In this document: positions 6,198 to 16,400 of the stretch, in pieces
Position numbering within the stretch: position 1 is the stretch's first letter
Layout: each line of letters opens with the position of its first letter
Assembly (NCBI RefSeq): GCF_003172895.1
Contig: NZ_QGKL01000043.1
Coordinates: 1-64,000, forward strand
Length of the DNA: 64,000 nt
Direction: 5' to 3'
From: Leucothrix arctica
Lineage (GTDB): Bacteria > Pseudomonadota > Gammaproteobacteria > Thiotrichales > Thiotrichaceae
Position numbers and translations under genes: made by a program
Notes under the pieces: model-generated
The model's database searches: none
What the model saw: only the letters and a program-made list of their open reading frames with translations
What the model was told of the DNA's origin: nothing

Positions 6198-8309
6198 TTA
6201 CTTTTTAACGTCAACCAATCTTGGTTCTTGAATGAAATAACCCTGCGCATAGTCAATCTTCATTGTATCAAGCATATTGAAGATTTCTTTTGATTCAACG
6301 TATTCAGCTATTGTTTTTAACCCGAGGGTGTGAGCCATTTGATTAATCGCATCGACTAGGCTCCTATCAGTAGAGTCAGTCACAATATCTTTAATAAAGC
6401 TGCCATCAATCTTTAAATAATCCACTGGAAAATCTTTAAGGTAGGTCAAAGAACTTAAGCCTGTACCAAAGTCATCTAAGGCAAACTTGACATTAAGCGC
6501 CCTCATTTCAAGTATGAACTCTCTAACTCTCACTTGGTTTGCAATTGCAGAAGACTCGGTGATTTCAAAACAGATTTTCTTGGGGTCGACCTTATAGCTC
6601 GATATCAACGCTTTCACTGTCACTAAAAAGTCACCGACACTCAGAGACTGACCAGACAGGTTAATCGATATAAAACCTTCCTCGCCTAAATCACTAAAAT
6701 ATCCGCTTTGTAACGCTGCAAACGACTGCTCAATAATTTCCAAGTCCAGTTTAGGCATCAGCTGATACCGCTCTGCCGCAGGTAAAAACTTTTCTGGACA
6801 AATGATCTCTCCCTGCTGATCAATCAAACGAACTAATATTTCATGATGCGTGTGTTCACTCGTTGCTGACATTGCACCAATACGTTGGCTATAGATAACA
6901 ATCCTACCGTCACCTAAGGCTTTCAATATTTCAGATACCCAAGATGCTTCGCCTCGTCTCTGATTAAGGGCTTCATCACTATCTTGATAGATTCGAACAC
7001 GGTTCTTACCTGCATCTTTTGCAGCGTAACAAGCTAAGTCTGCTTGCCTCATCACCTTTTCAACACTGTGTGTCTGTTGATTAATAATCACCGCACCAAT
7101 GCTCACTCCAATATCAAAGAAGTGTTCATTTTTAATAAATTTATAATCTTTAATTTTTTTACAAAGACGTTCAGCCACTCGTTGCGCTTTTTTAGCATCA
7201 CAGTTAGACAAAAGAACACCAAACTCATCACCACCTAGTCGTGCCAAAAAGTCATTTTGTTTCAAACTACTTTCGAGTCGCTTACTGACTTGGCAAAGTA
7301 CCTCGTCACCCGCTGCGTGTCCGCAGGTATCATTGACCAACTTAAACTGATCAAGATCTAAGAAAAAGAGAGCGTGCGAACTATCTTCTGCAACCGCATC
7401 TTCCACTAACAAAGCGACCTTTTGTTCAAAACTGATTCTATTCGGCAGTCTAGTCAATGAGTCATGCTTTGCCTGCCAAAATAGCTGTTTCCTGATACCT
7501 CTCGCCCTAATGATATCTCTTGAGAAAAACAATGTGAGACCTATCAATCCGATCGTCAGCATGCCCAATATCATCGTGATAACAATTTTACTTTGATGTG
7601 CAGACACTTGCTGCATCTTATCAACCGGGATTTGTACAAAAATACCGCCCATCAATTGGTGCTGCTTGAATACCTTTCTAGGCGCTACATTTTGCTGAAT
7701 GCGTCGCTCTATAGTTTCAGACTTTTGCTCATATATATTGTGACAACTCACACAAGAATTAGCGACAGCGGGATCAGGTCTCAGATATAACAAGGTATCT
7801 TTACCTTCAAACTCTTGGACTTTAAAAATAGGTTTCCAATCAATCACTTTGGTAGGATTAAGCTGATCTTGTTTCTCTAGCTCAGCCCAGGCAAATCTAA
7901 GAAATTCATTATCGAGCCCCTGATCAGGCGCTATATTCCATTTACTAACCGCACGATATTTATAAAGACCATCTGAAGCTTCCGACGCTGTTTTCGCCAT
8001 ACCTTTTAAAAACTGTGCAGGAGTGAGTACATTACTTCCTACCTTGTCATGAAAGTCCTTATCCGACTTTATAATCTTAGCCTTTATTTCTCTTGATATT
8101 GATAGAACATTTTTACCGTAAAAATATCGCCCAGTAATCGCCTGATGAGCAACGATATCCGCCACACCATAAGCCTGCTCTTCAATAATTTTTTGCTCAT
8201 GAGTTGTCATAAGAAAATACCCAGACACACCAACGAACAAAAATAAGAGGCCCACTAATAAAGTGATCTTCTTAATTATGTTTAGGCGGGTTGGGATATT
8301 TTTTTTCAT
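6198..8309 (-). CDS. Membrane GGDEF-EAL protein with a haem-binding sensor domain
   Basis: A 703-residue cyclic-di-GMP protein. Residues 15-33 form a membrane helix; a periplasmic DUF3365/Tll0287-like domain follows and carries CVSCH at 186-190, a c-type haem attachment motif; a second helix lies at 243-262. The cytoplasmic GGDEF domain has an intact GGDEF at 359-363, so cyclase activity is plausible. The EAL domain has EIL at 490-492 in place of EAL, but FEITES and DDFGTG (612-617) are intact, so phosphodiesterase activity is possible. The likely job is linking periplasmic redox or gas state to c-di-GMP level. It is a single gene with its own upstream gap. Confidence 0.9.
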   Translation of the reverse strand: MKKNIPTRLNIIKKITLLVGLLFLFVGVSGYFLMTTHEQKIIEEQAYGVADIVAHQAITGRYFYGKNVLSISREIKAKIIKSDKDFHDKVGSNVLTPAQFLKGMAKTASEASDGLYKYRAVSKWNIAPDQGLDNEFLRFAWAELEKQDQLNPTKVIDWKPIFKVQEFEGKDTLLYLRPDPAVANSCVSCHNIYEQKSETIERRIQQNVAPRKVFKQHQLMGGIFVQIPVDKMQQVSAHQSKIVITMILGMLTIGLIGLTLFFSRDIIRARGIRKQLFWQAKHDSLTRLPNRISFEQKVALLVEDAVAEDSSHALFFLDLDQFKLVNDTCGHAAGDEVLCQVSKRLESSLKQNDFLARLGGDEFGVLLSNCDAKKAQRVAERLCKKIKDYKFIKNEHFFDIGVSIGAVIINQQTHSVEKVMRQADLACYAAKDAGKNRVRIYQDSDEALNQRRGEASWVSEILKALGDGRIVIYSQRIGAMSATSEHTHHEILVRLIDQQGEIICPEKFLPAAERYQLMPKLDLEIIEQSFAALQSGYFSDLGEEGFISINLSGQSLSVGDFLVTVKALISSYKVDPKKICFEITESSAIANQVRVREFILEMRALNVKFALDDFGTGLSSLTYLKDFPVDYLKIDGSFIKDIVTDSTDRSLVDAINQMAHTLGLKTIAEYVESKEIFNMLDTMKIDYAQGYFIQEPRLVDVKK

Positions 8310-8645
8310 TATTATTTATAATTATTTATATACCTACAACAATATGGGGGACTTTATGCCCTGTCCAAAGCCATTAGATAAAAGGCGTAAACTTAGACAA
8401 AAAACTGTATTTTATGTATCAAAAAATTACACTTTATAAATTATATCCTTCAAGAAACTATCTAGCCTCTCTCTTCCCAGCTGACTTGCCCTTTAAAGAT
8501 GTTCATTAACTGTACGTACTGCCGCCAAAGGCTACTGTTAGTCGTATCTATGAGGGCACGCCAGTGACCTGCCTTGCTTGCCTAGAAAAGTTATGTATAC
8601 TTAATTGATACATAAATTATAAAAATAATATAGTGGTACGATAAT
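8310..8645. other. Intergenic region upstream of the PilY1 gene
   Basis: About 335 bases between divergent genes, strongly A+T-rich at both ends, as expected for two promoters. The middle (about 8460-8580) is richer in G+C and may be a gene remnant, but no reading frame was recognised. No minor-pilin genes, which normally precede pilY1, are present. Confidence 0.5.
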
Positions 8646-11600
8646 ATGCTTAACTTTCCGACCTGCTGTAAGTCTTTGAAAGCGCTCACTATGACGCTTC
8701 TAATTTCTACATTCCTTACTGTATCACTCACTGCGTCGGCAGAAGATACAGAAATATTTTCAAATGAAGCGCCTCCCACTCCTCCCAATTTATTACTGAT
8801 ACTTGATAACTCAGGCAGTATGACTACTATTGTTGATGGTAGTACAGACACTCGAATGGAAGCGCTTGGATCTGCTGTTGAAACATTTGTCGGCAACACT
8901 GATATTGAGAATATCAATATTGGCTTGATGGCATTTAGTAACGGTGATTCAACCCCAAGACCTCATGGTATATCCGTCCCTATTTCGCCTATTGATGATG
9001 AAATCACTCCCATCATGATCTCCAACCTTATTCCTTCATCTTATTATACTGGCGACAACTTCGGCTTTTTCACGTTAGATGATGACAACCTACCTAACCC
9101 AACGACAGACCAAACAGTCCGTCAGTACTTACCGGATGTCCTCGCCGGTTGGACTGCAAGTGGTGGCACACCGATCGTTGATGCTTTTCATGAAGCAACA
9201 CTCTACTTCAAAGGAGAGCCTCCTAAGTGGGGAGCAGAGAGTGCCGCAAAGGTTAATGCAGCGCATCCTTCATCGTATACAGGTAACTACCTCACAACGA
9301 TTGAGAAGTCACTAGGCGGATGGAAAAATACGTGTTCTACTGCGACATGCGGCCTTAACTGCATAGATATAACCGCCGCAAGCCAATGTAACAGTGGCGA
9401 AACAAGCTGCTACACAGGCAATAACTGCACCACGGAAATAGGTGAAAAATGGGAGACGTGTAACTTAGCCACTAGCGACGCGTGTATGGCCTCTAACCCC
9501 GACTACTTAGTCTGTAATGAACAATCTAATACAGATTGCACACAGACGTGTAGTGGTGAACAAGACCCAGAAACAGGTGCCTGCCTTGGTACAGAAACAG
9601 AGTCGTGCTCGACAGAAAATTACTCCTTATGCAAATTTGAAACAGACATCACCTCGTGTGACCGTGAAAAGTATGAATGTGATGCAGAGATTGAGGAAGA
9701 AGTGACTACCGGTACAGCGGCTTACAACTCGCCAATCACAGGACAATGCCAAAATAACTTAATCATCCTAATGTCAGATGGTTCGCCTAATGCTAGTGCG
9801 GATGAAGATGAAACGGATGCTGTACGAGAAGAAATTAAAACATTAATAGGTCGAACAGCAGACTGTGCGGATGTTGATGGTCAGGTAACGCCGGTAACAG
9901 GCACTAACACATTGGCTGATGGTCGTTGTGGTCCAGAGATAGCAGAGTATCTCGCAAATGAAGACCTAAGAGATGACGTTGATGGCATTAATACTGTCAA
10001 AACGTATACCGTAGGTTTTGCTGTTACAGGTAGGCCAGAAGCTCAAGCCTACCTAGAGTCATTGGCGACTAGTGGTGGTGGTAAGTACTACTCAGCGGAT
10101 AATGAAGCAGAGCTAGCAGCGGCATTTATCTCTGCTCTTGAAGATAGCCAAGCCTCTTCTCGCAGCTTTGCAGCACCTGTTTATACGGTTGACTCTGACT
10201 CATTAATCTCTAACAGCAACGACATTTATCTTCCACTATTCCAAAACACAGCCTTTCCAGGTTGGGCTGGCAACTTGAAGAAATTCAAATTGAATGCTGA
10301 TGGTGAAATTGTTGATAGAGATAACGTCCTTGCATTCGATGACCTAGGCAGTTTAAAACCTACAGCAATCGACTACTGGATGCCTGTTGGAGCGGTTGCT
10401 CCAACAGAAGGCGACTCAATTGTTGACGGTGGTTTCGCTAATAACTTAGTACCAAGCACTCGAGTATTGAAGACAGACGACGGCGCATCTTTTACTAACC
10501 TAAATGATGCGGGTGTTTCAAAAGCGGCACTTGGCGATGCAGCAATGACTGATGCTGAGAAAGCAGAGCTCCTAAGTTACATCAGAGGTTATGAAGCAGA
10601 TGGTACGACACCAAGAAGTGCTATTGGTGACATCCTTCACAGTAAGCCTACCTTTATCTCTTACGGTGCTAGCAAAAAAGTATTGTTCTTTGGGACTAAC
10701 GAAGGCTTCCTACATGCTATCGATGCTGCGGATGCAAGCGATACCGGCACTGGTGGTAAAGAGAAGTTTGCTTATATGCCTTCTAGCTTACTGAAAAACA
10801 TTGCAGGACTCAAAGAAAACACAGTAATGCCTGACGGTGGTCTGACTAGAATTTATGGTGTGGACGGCACGATAGTAGCGTTCATCACAGACACTAATAA
10901 TAACGGCTCAGTTGATACTGCTGATGGTGATACTGCAACACTACTATTCGGTCTACGCCGTGGTGGTAATGAGTACTATGCATTGGATGTTTCAAACCCT
11001 GACTCACCTTCTCTGAAGTGGAAGATTTCGGGTGACGATACAGGTTTTGGTAAACTAGGCGAAACTTGGTCAAAGCCAAAGCCTGCGAAGTTACGTTATA
11101 TCAAGTCAGGTGCAACAGATTCTGTATTGGCTGACGTATTAGTCTTTGGTGGTGGTTATGACAACCGTCTAGACGAAGAAGACCCAACAGCACGTACTAA
11201 CTTATCAACGACTAAAGGTAATTCAGTATTTATTGTTGACCTTGAGACCGGTGATCTAATCTGGAGCACTGACGATGCGGCAGGCACTAAGCCTGATCAC
11301 AGTATCCCTGGTGATATTCGTACACTCGATATGGATGGCGACGGCAGTATTGATCGCTTGTACTTCGGCGATACAGGTGGAAACATCTGGAGAGCTGACT
11401 TAACGGCTTATGATAATGACAATGGTAATACACGTTATGATATCGCTAATAATGCGCAGATTAACCACTTTGCAAACCTTGGCGGTTCAGGTACTGATAA
11501 ACGTATGTTCTTCTTCGAGCCAGATGTTTCAGTCTTCAGAAGCGAAGGTAAAGAAGCCTTAATTCTATCAATAGGTAGTGGATATCGTGCACACCCTTTG

Positions 11601-12185
11601 AATGAAGGCATATCTGACCGTTTCTATGTGTTAAATGATGTGAATGTATACGATGTTCCAGCAACAACATTAGCCCCATTAACAGATTCTAACCTAGTAG
11701 AAGCAAGCACATTAGCTGGCGCTAGCTTCTTCCCTGCTCAAAAAGGTTGGTATAAGGATCTAACTAATGGAACAGGTGAAAAAGTACTAGCCTCCCCTAT
11801 TACCTTCTTGTCGAAGATTGCATTCACCACCTTTGCAGTTGGAGAGACAACCTCGACAGTTGATGAAAATGGTTGTTCTATCGCGGGTACCAACATAGCA
11901 AGAACCTACGTACTCGACCTGTTGACCGCTGATGCGACTGTAGACTTAGATGGTAATGGTGTCATTGATGAAGACGACGAAGGTATTATCATAGAAAATG
12001 GCAATATCTTAGATACGCCACAGCTAGTGTTCAATGAACCAACTAACTGTACTGTTGATGGTTGTGACCAATTTGTTGATCTACGTGTAGGTACTAAATC
12101 TACACCAATCATCGACAAAGATACCGTTGGTGCTAACAACAATATGGGTGACTTCATTAATAAGATCTATTGGCTAAGCAAGTAA
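8646..12185 (+). CDS. PilY1-like type IV pilus tip/biogenesis protein
   Basis: An 1179-residue exported protein. A signal peptide (residues 10-32, TASA) leads into a von Willebrand A domain with an intact metal site D54-N-S-G-S58. The vWA domain is interrupted at about residues 229-355 by an insertion with 16 cysteines. The C-terminal PilY1 beta-propeller (about residues 600-1050) carries calcium-loop motifs such as DTNNNGSVD, DMDGDGSID and DLDGNGVIDEDD. PilY1 proteins sit at the pilus tip and act in adhesion, surface sensing and pilus extension. Normally they lie in a minor-pilin operon; here the gene stands alone with its own terminator. The ATG with the signal peptide was taken as start. 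Confidence 0.88.
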   Translation: MLNFPTCCKSLKALTMTLLISTFLTVSLTASAEDTEIFSNEAPPTPPNLLLILDNSGSMTTIVDGSTDTRMEALGSAVETFVGNTDIENINIGLMAFSNGDSTPRPHGISVPISPIDDEITPIMISNLIPSSYYTGDNFGFFTLDDDNLPNPTTDQTVRQYLPDVLAGWTASGGTPIVDAFHEATLYFKGEPPKWGAESAAKVNAAHPSSYTGNYLTTIEKSLGGWKNTCSTATCGLNCIDITAASQCNSGETSCYTGNNCTTEIGEKWETCNLATSDACMASNPDYLVCNEQSNTDCTQTCSGEQDPETGACLGTETESCSTENYSLCKFETDITSCDREKYECDAEIEEEVTTGTAAYNSPITGQCQNNLIILMSDGSPNASADEDETDAVREEIKTLIGRTADCADVDGQVTPVTGTNTLADGRCGPEIAEYLANEDLRDDVDGINTVKTYTVGFAVTGRPEAQAYLESLATSGGGKYYSADNEAELAAAFISALEDSQASSRSFAAPVYTVDSDSLISNSNDIYLPLFQNTAFPGWAGNLKKFKLNADGEIVDRDNVLAFDDLGSLKPTAIDYWMPVGAVAPTEGDSIVDGGFANNLVPSTRVLKTDDGASFTNLNDAGVSKAALGDAAMTDAEKAELLSYIRGYEADGTTPRSAIGDILHSKPTFISYGASKKVLFFGTNEGFLHAIDAADASDTGTGGKEKFAYMPSSLLKNIAGLKENTVMPDGGLTRIYGVDGTIVAFITDTNNNGSVDTADGDTATLLFGLRRGGNEYYALDVSNPDSPSLKWKISGDDTGFGKLGETWSKPKPAKLRYIKSGATDSVLADVLVFGGGYDNRLDEEDPTARTNLSTTKGNSVFIVDLETGDLIWSTDDAAGTKPDHSIPGDIRTLDMDGDGSIDRLYFGDTGGNIWRADLTAYDNDNGNTRYDIANNAQINHFANLGGSGTDKRMFFFEPDVSVFRSEGKEALILSIGSGYRAHPLNEGISDRFYVLNDVNVYDVPATTLAPLTDSNLVEASTLAGASFFPAQKGWYKDLTNGTGEKVLASPITFLSKIAFTTFAVGETTSTVDENGCSIAGTNIARTYVLDLLTADATVDLDGNGVIDEDDEGIIIENGNILDTPQLVFNEPTNCTVDGCDQFVDLRVGTKSTPIIDKDTVGANNNMGDFINKIYWLSK

Positions 12186-12207
12186 GCTAACTAACCTGAA
12201 ATAGGTT

Positions 12208-12248
12208 AAAGCCCCGCTATCTACTTTGTTTAGATAGCGGGGCTTTTT
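12208..12248 (+). terminator. Rho-independent terminator after the PilY1 gene
   Basis: A 13-bp perfect stem, GCCCCGCTATCTA with TAGATAGCGGGGC, around a 7-base loop, flanked by AAA and a T tract. It may work in both directions, as the second ligE copy ends just beyond it on the minus strand. Confidence 0.92.
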
Positions 12249-12264
12249 TATGGTCGCTCAAAAG

Positions 12265-13146
12265 TTATTGAGAGGTAACTGATGCTTCGCTTGCCACCGC
12301 CCTCACTCGGAGAAAGCTCGCAAACTTGGGCTTTCCCTTATTAGTTTTTCCGTAATACTTGTACGTGACTGTCGAACCTATTACCGGTGGGTTTTGACGC
12401 TCCAAATCACTAAAGCCTGAACCAATTTTGAACTGCGTACCGTCGGGCGTTTCCAGTAATAATGCGCCCATCATCCCTAGGTACTTTCCTTTTCCACCTA
12501 GCTGCTTGATCACGCGAGCTTCTGCATCCTCATAACGTTTTACTTTGAGTAGCGCATCACTTCGCCCTGTTTGATATAACGCACTTTCGTGATGAAGCAT
12601 TAACCCTTCTGCACCCGCCTTTACCACGTCAGTTAATTTACTCATTAATAATTCATGAGACTCGAGACGATACTGCTCTACGATGTGAATAACGGGATTA
12701 TCAATGTTGCTTAACAACGTTTTGAGTCTGGCCAATCGTTGAGCGAAGCCGCCCTCAGCATTGGGTAATTCAAAAACTCTGTAGCTTACTTGTTGCCACT
12801 CACTATCAATAGGTGTGTCTTTGGTGACTGCGCTTAATAGCTTTTCAAAATGGTTTCGGGCTATCCATAACTCACCGTCTAACGGTTGGTCTGGGAAGCC
12901 TTTTGTGAACCATGCGGGTGCGTGGTAAATATTACCTTGGCGTGAGATGAACTGCTCGCCATCCCAATAGGCTCGGACACCGTCGTACTTTTCACTGACA
13001 AAGTAGCCGCTGATGTCGGATTGTTGTTTGTAGACTTTGGCTAGTAATAGCTCTGGCTCTGGAAGTGTGCCGGCAAAGGAGACTAGCGGTGCGGCAGGCA
13101 ACAGAAAGCTGATAAGTAATAGGTTGGTTTTTGTTTTTATATTCAT
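12265..13146 (-). CDS. ligE: ATP-dependent DNA ligase, LigE type (copy 2)
   Basis: A second 293-residue LigE, collinear with the copy at 4705-5586 and similar over its whole length. It has a signal peptide ending near SFAG, adenylated K53 in SEKYDGVRAYW, LDGELWIAR, and GAEGLMLHHESALYQTGRSDALLKVKRYEDAEARV. All catalytic motifs are intact, so both copies should be active. Differences gather in the signal peptide, the stretch around residues 155-185 and the C-terminal tail. The sequence before the start (CACTATG then a run ending in GGATAAAT or GGGTAAAT) is also shared, so the duplication included the promoter region. It presumably repairs nicks in DNA outside the cytoplasm. Confidence 0.92.
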   Translation of the reverse strand: MNIKTKTNLLLISFLLPAAPLVSFAGTLPEPELLLAKVYKQQSDISGYFVSEKYDGVRAYWDGEQFISRQGNIYHAPAWFTKGFPDQPLDGELWIARNHFEKLLSAVTKDTPIDSEWQQVSYRVFELPNAEGGFAQRLARLKTLLSNIDNPVIHIVEQYRLESHELLMSKLTDVVKAGAEGLMLHHESALYQTGRSDALLKVKRYEDAEARVIKQLGGKGKYLGMMGALLLETPDGTQFKIGSGFSDLERQNPPVIGSTVTYKYYGKTNKGKPKFASFLRVRAVASEASVTSQ

Positions 13147-13231
13147 CCCCCACTATGATCGAATCAGGGTAAATATGAGATTAATCTGCTGATAAAAATA
13201 AAGACTCTAATACCATCGAACATATCGCTAA

Positions 13232-13420
13232 GGCACGATTGAATTTACTCATACTAAACGGACTGTTAGCGATATTTTAAAAAGTACTCTTGATGTAAAC
13301 CGCCCTTTACGTTCCGCTAAAGAAAGTGCCGCATGGCGGGATCTAAAACGCGTTGGTAGAAATGTACACTTAGTTAATGAAGAGGCTCTTAACCAAGCAT
13401 TGAAACAACAGGCACTTTAG
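13232..13420 (+). pseudogene. Possible small gene or gene remnant, 62 codons
   Basis: An open frame after a TAA at 13229 reads as a basic protein segment ending GRNVHLVNEEALNQALKQQAL. It has no ATG, GTG or TTG start; the only weak option is ATT 13238, four bases after AAGG. Composition looks like coding sequence, for example SAKESAAWRDLKRVGRNV, but no family was recognised. It lies convergent with hsdR at the edge of the restriction island, which suits a truncated gene left by insertion. Confidence 0.3.
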
Positions 13421-13438
13421 CATTAGCTAAAAAAAATA

Positions 13439-16400
13439 TTAAGCCGCCCACTTACGTCTGTTTTTAGCCAAATCAGTCACCAAAATCAACGTCGCATCAC
13501 ACTTCTCACGAAACACGTCAGTATCGTAACTCTGAGGTAAACGCTCATTCAGGAAGTCTGAAATCCTATTTCGCACCCTTTCCGTATTTTGACGATCTTG
13601 ATACCAGCGCTCCAACAACACTTTAGGCGCAGCTTCTTTAAGGCTGGGAATCAGTGCTTTTGCAGCTAACTTGACCTCCTCTTCTTCCGCCTTCGTCAGC
13701 TTATCTTTCATAAGTAAGTCGAATAACTCCAACTCATCTTCAGTCAACCCAAGACGAATATGGCGCTCTTCTTCCTCAGCCAACGACTGACTCAGGCTAA
13801 CCAACTCTTCAAAGTACTCATCAGTAGAAGATGACCCAGCATTGTAACGGTCTATAATCGCTCTCAAACGATCAGAAAAACCTTTACGCTCTGAGTTTTC
13901 TTTGAGCATCTGCTGAATCTTGCGCTCCAAAAAGGCTTTCAAATCATTAATTTCAATGTTCTTATATTCGACCTTTTTGAAGTCACTTTTCAGCTTTTCA
14001 AAATCAATCGTCTGCAGGTTCCACAACTTACCCTGCTTAATTAAGCTGTTAGAATACAAACTAAATTGGTCGCCTGTTTTCTTATCGCCAATATCCGTAT
14101 CACCAACAACAATACTTTCATCTAAAAGCGCTTCAATAGGCGTTTCATATTTTTCTATATCAACATCATCAATCAATACCGATATCACCTTACGCATGTA
14201 TTGAATGACTGCGGCCTGTTTACGCAGAGGAAAATACGTCGGCTGATTTATCTCAGGGCGACATGCCTCATACAAAGACTCAACCGTGTTTTGAAACACA
14301 TAAAACGTCTTATAAGTGTTGTCATGCTCAAACAAGCTATCCGCAAACTGATTAAACAAAGCAACATTTGTGAATGCCGTTTCCGCGTGGCGACTTAACA
14401 CCAAGCTCAAATCAACGTCATGCGTCAAACAAAAGCTCTGAGTAGCTTCAATCGCCTCTTCAAGCAACACAAACAACTGTGACTTATCTTGAATCGGTGG
14501 TTCTTCCCCATCATCACCGACACCATAATCACTCAGCGCCTTTTTCATATTACGGAAGACATTATAGTAATCAACCACCTCACCATTCTTCTTCTCAACA
14601 GGCTTACCTGTCAAACCCTTAGCCGTATAAGACGACACACGATTAGCACGCGCAATAGCCTGCATCAACGTATGATCTTTCATCGGCTTGTCGAGATACA
14701 AAGTAGACACCGTTGGCGCATCAAACCCCGTTAGCCACATCGCACACACAAACACCAACTGAAGCTCATGCTCAGGCGCTTTAAACTGATCCTCTATATC
14801 CCAGCCATTCTTATCCGTGCCTTCCATACGTTTAGCGTGGGGCTTTATATCTAAACCCTTTTGCTCAAAACGATCCTCATCACTCTTGTCATGGCTAACC
14901 ACTACAGCCGTATCAACGCTTTTCATATAGCTCAGGATATGACTCAAACGACGCTTCTCTAAGTCATCCACCTGCTTAATACGCTTTTGTAGTTCTTTCT
15001 TGGCTTCCTTCCAGTGATACTGAACCTTGTTATACATCTTGACTGCGGTGAACTTATCAACGCAAATCATCATCCCCTTACCGCGAAAACCACGGCGAGG
15101 AAAATGGTAAACAATATCCTTAGCAATCACTTCAAGGCGATCATCACCCCTAATCACACTTAGCTCTGTCGCATACTTCTTTTCGAGTTTCTCGCGCTGA
15201 GCATCTGTTAACTCATCATCTTCAAGTAGCTCTAAAAACTCTTCGTCTAAATCATCATTTTGAATAAGCACAGAAGGTACACGCTTTTGATAAAACAACG
15301 GCAACGTCGCCCCATCATCCATCGCCTGCTGAAAGCTATACTCCGACACATAGTCACCAAACCACTTATGTGTTTTACGCTGCTTACCCAGTAACGGTGT
15401 CCCTGTAAACGCAATGTAATTCGCATTGGGCAACGCAGTACGCATGTTCTCAGCGAGACCTTTGTATTGAGTTCGGTGCGCCTCATCCACCATCACAATC
15501 CAATCATCCGCCTCACTTGCAACAGGGAATGTCTTTCCCTTCGGACTATGAAACTTATGAATCAGCGTAAACACAATGCGCTTGTTTTGAGCTAGGTATT
15601 CTTTTAACTGCACGCCATTCTTAGGCATCACCGCATCTTTAACTTTAATCGTCGCGGTTGCCAAAAAGTTCTTATAAATCTGCGTATCCAAATCCTTACG
15701 ATCAGTCACCACCAAGAAACGGTAATTACCATTCAACTTGCGGTTGATCTTCCGCATGTAGAACACCATCGAATAACTCTTACCCGAACCTTGCGTATGC
15801 CAAAACACACCCAACTTACTGCGTTCATCCTCAGGATAATCCTCTCGATTTTTAAAACGATCAAATGCTTTATTTACACCTAGAAGTTGATGACTTTGCG
15901 CGATAATCTTTGTCGATTCGTTTTGATAAACAATGAAATTCTCAACGTAGTCCAACAACCTGCTTGGCTCAAGTAAGCCTTCAATCGCATACTCTAAACT
16001 CGTACCGCTCGCTTCGATTTTCTTACGATCTACCTTCTCTTTTTCACTACTGACGCGTAACCAGTCAAAGAAATAATCCCACTCAGAAGCATACGCGCCA
16101 ACCTTAGTATTCAGCCCATTAGACAAGATGCAAAAGGCATTGAAATAGAACAACTGAGGAATATCGTTTTTGTAATCGGCTAGATTAACCGTGTAAGCCG
16201 TTTTCAGCTTCACATTGGCGTTTTTCAACTCGATAAACACCAACGGCAAACCATTTACATACAAAATCACATCAGGGCGGCGATAGCTCGCCTTCGCCTC
16301 GGCCCCCTGACTCTTTATCCAAAGCTGCGACACGGCTAAAAACGAATTATTGTCAGGTTGCTTAAAGTCGATTAGATAAACCGAACAGGACTCTGTTTTA

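Noticed and set aside
12208-12248. Long perfect palindrome considered as an attachment site or operator
   Set aside because: The position right after a stop codon and the T tract identify it as a terminator.
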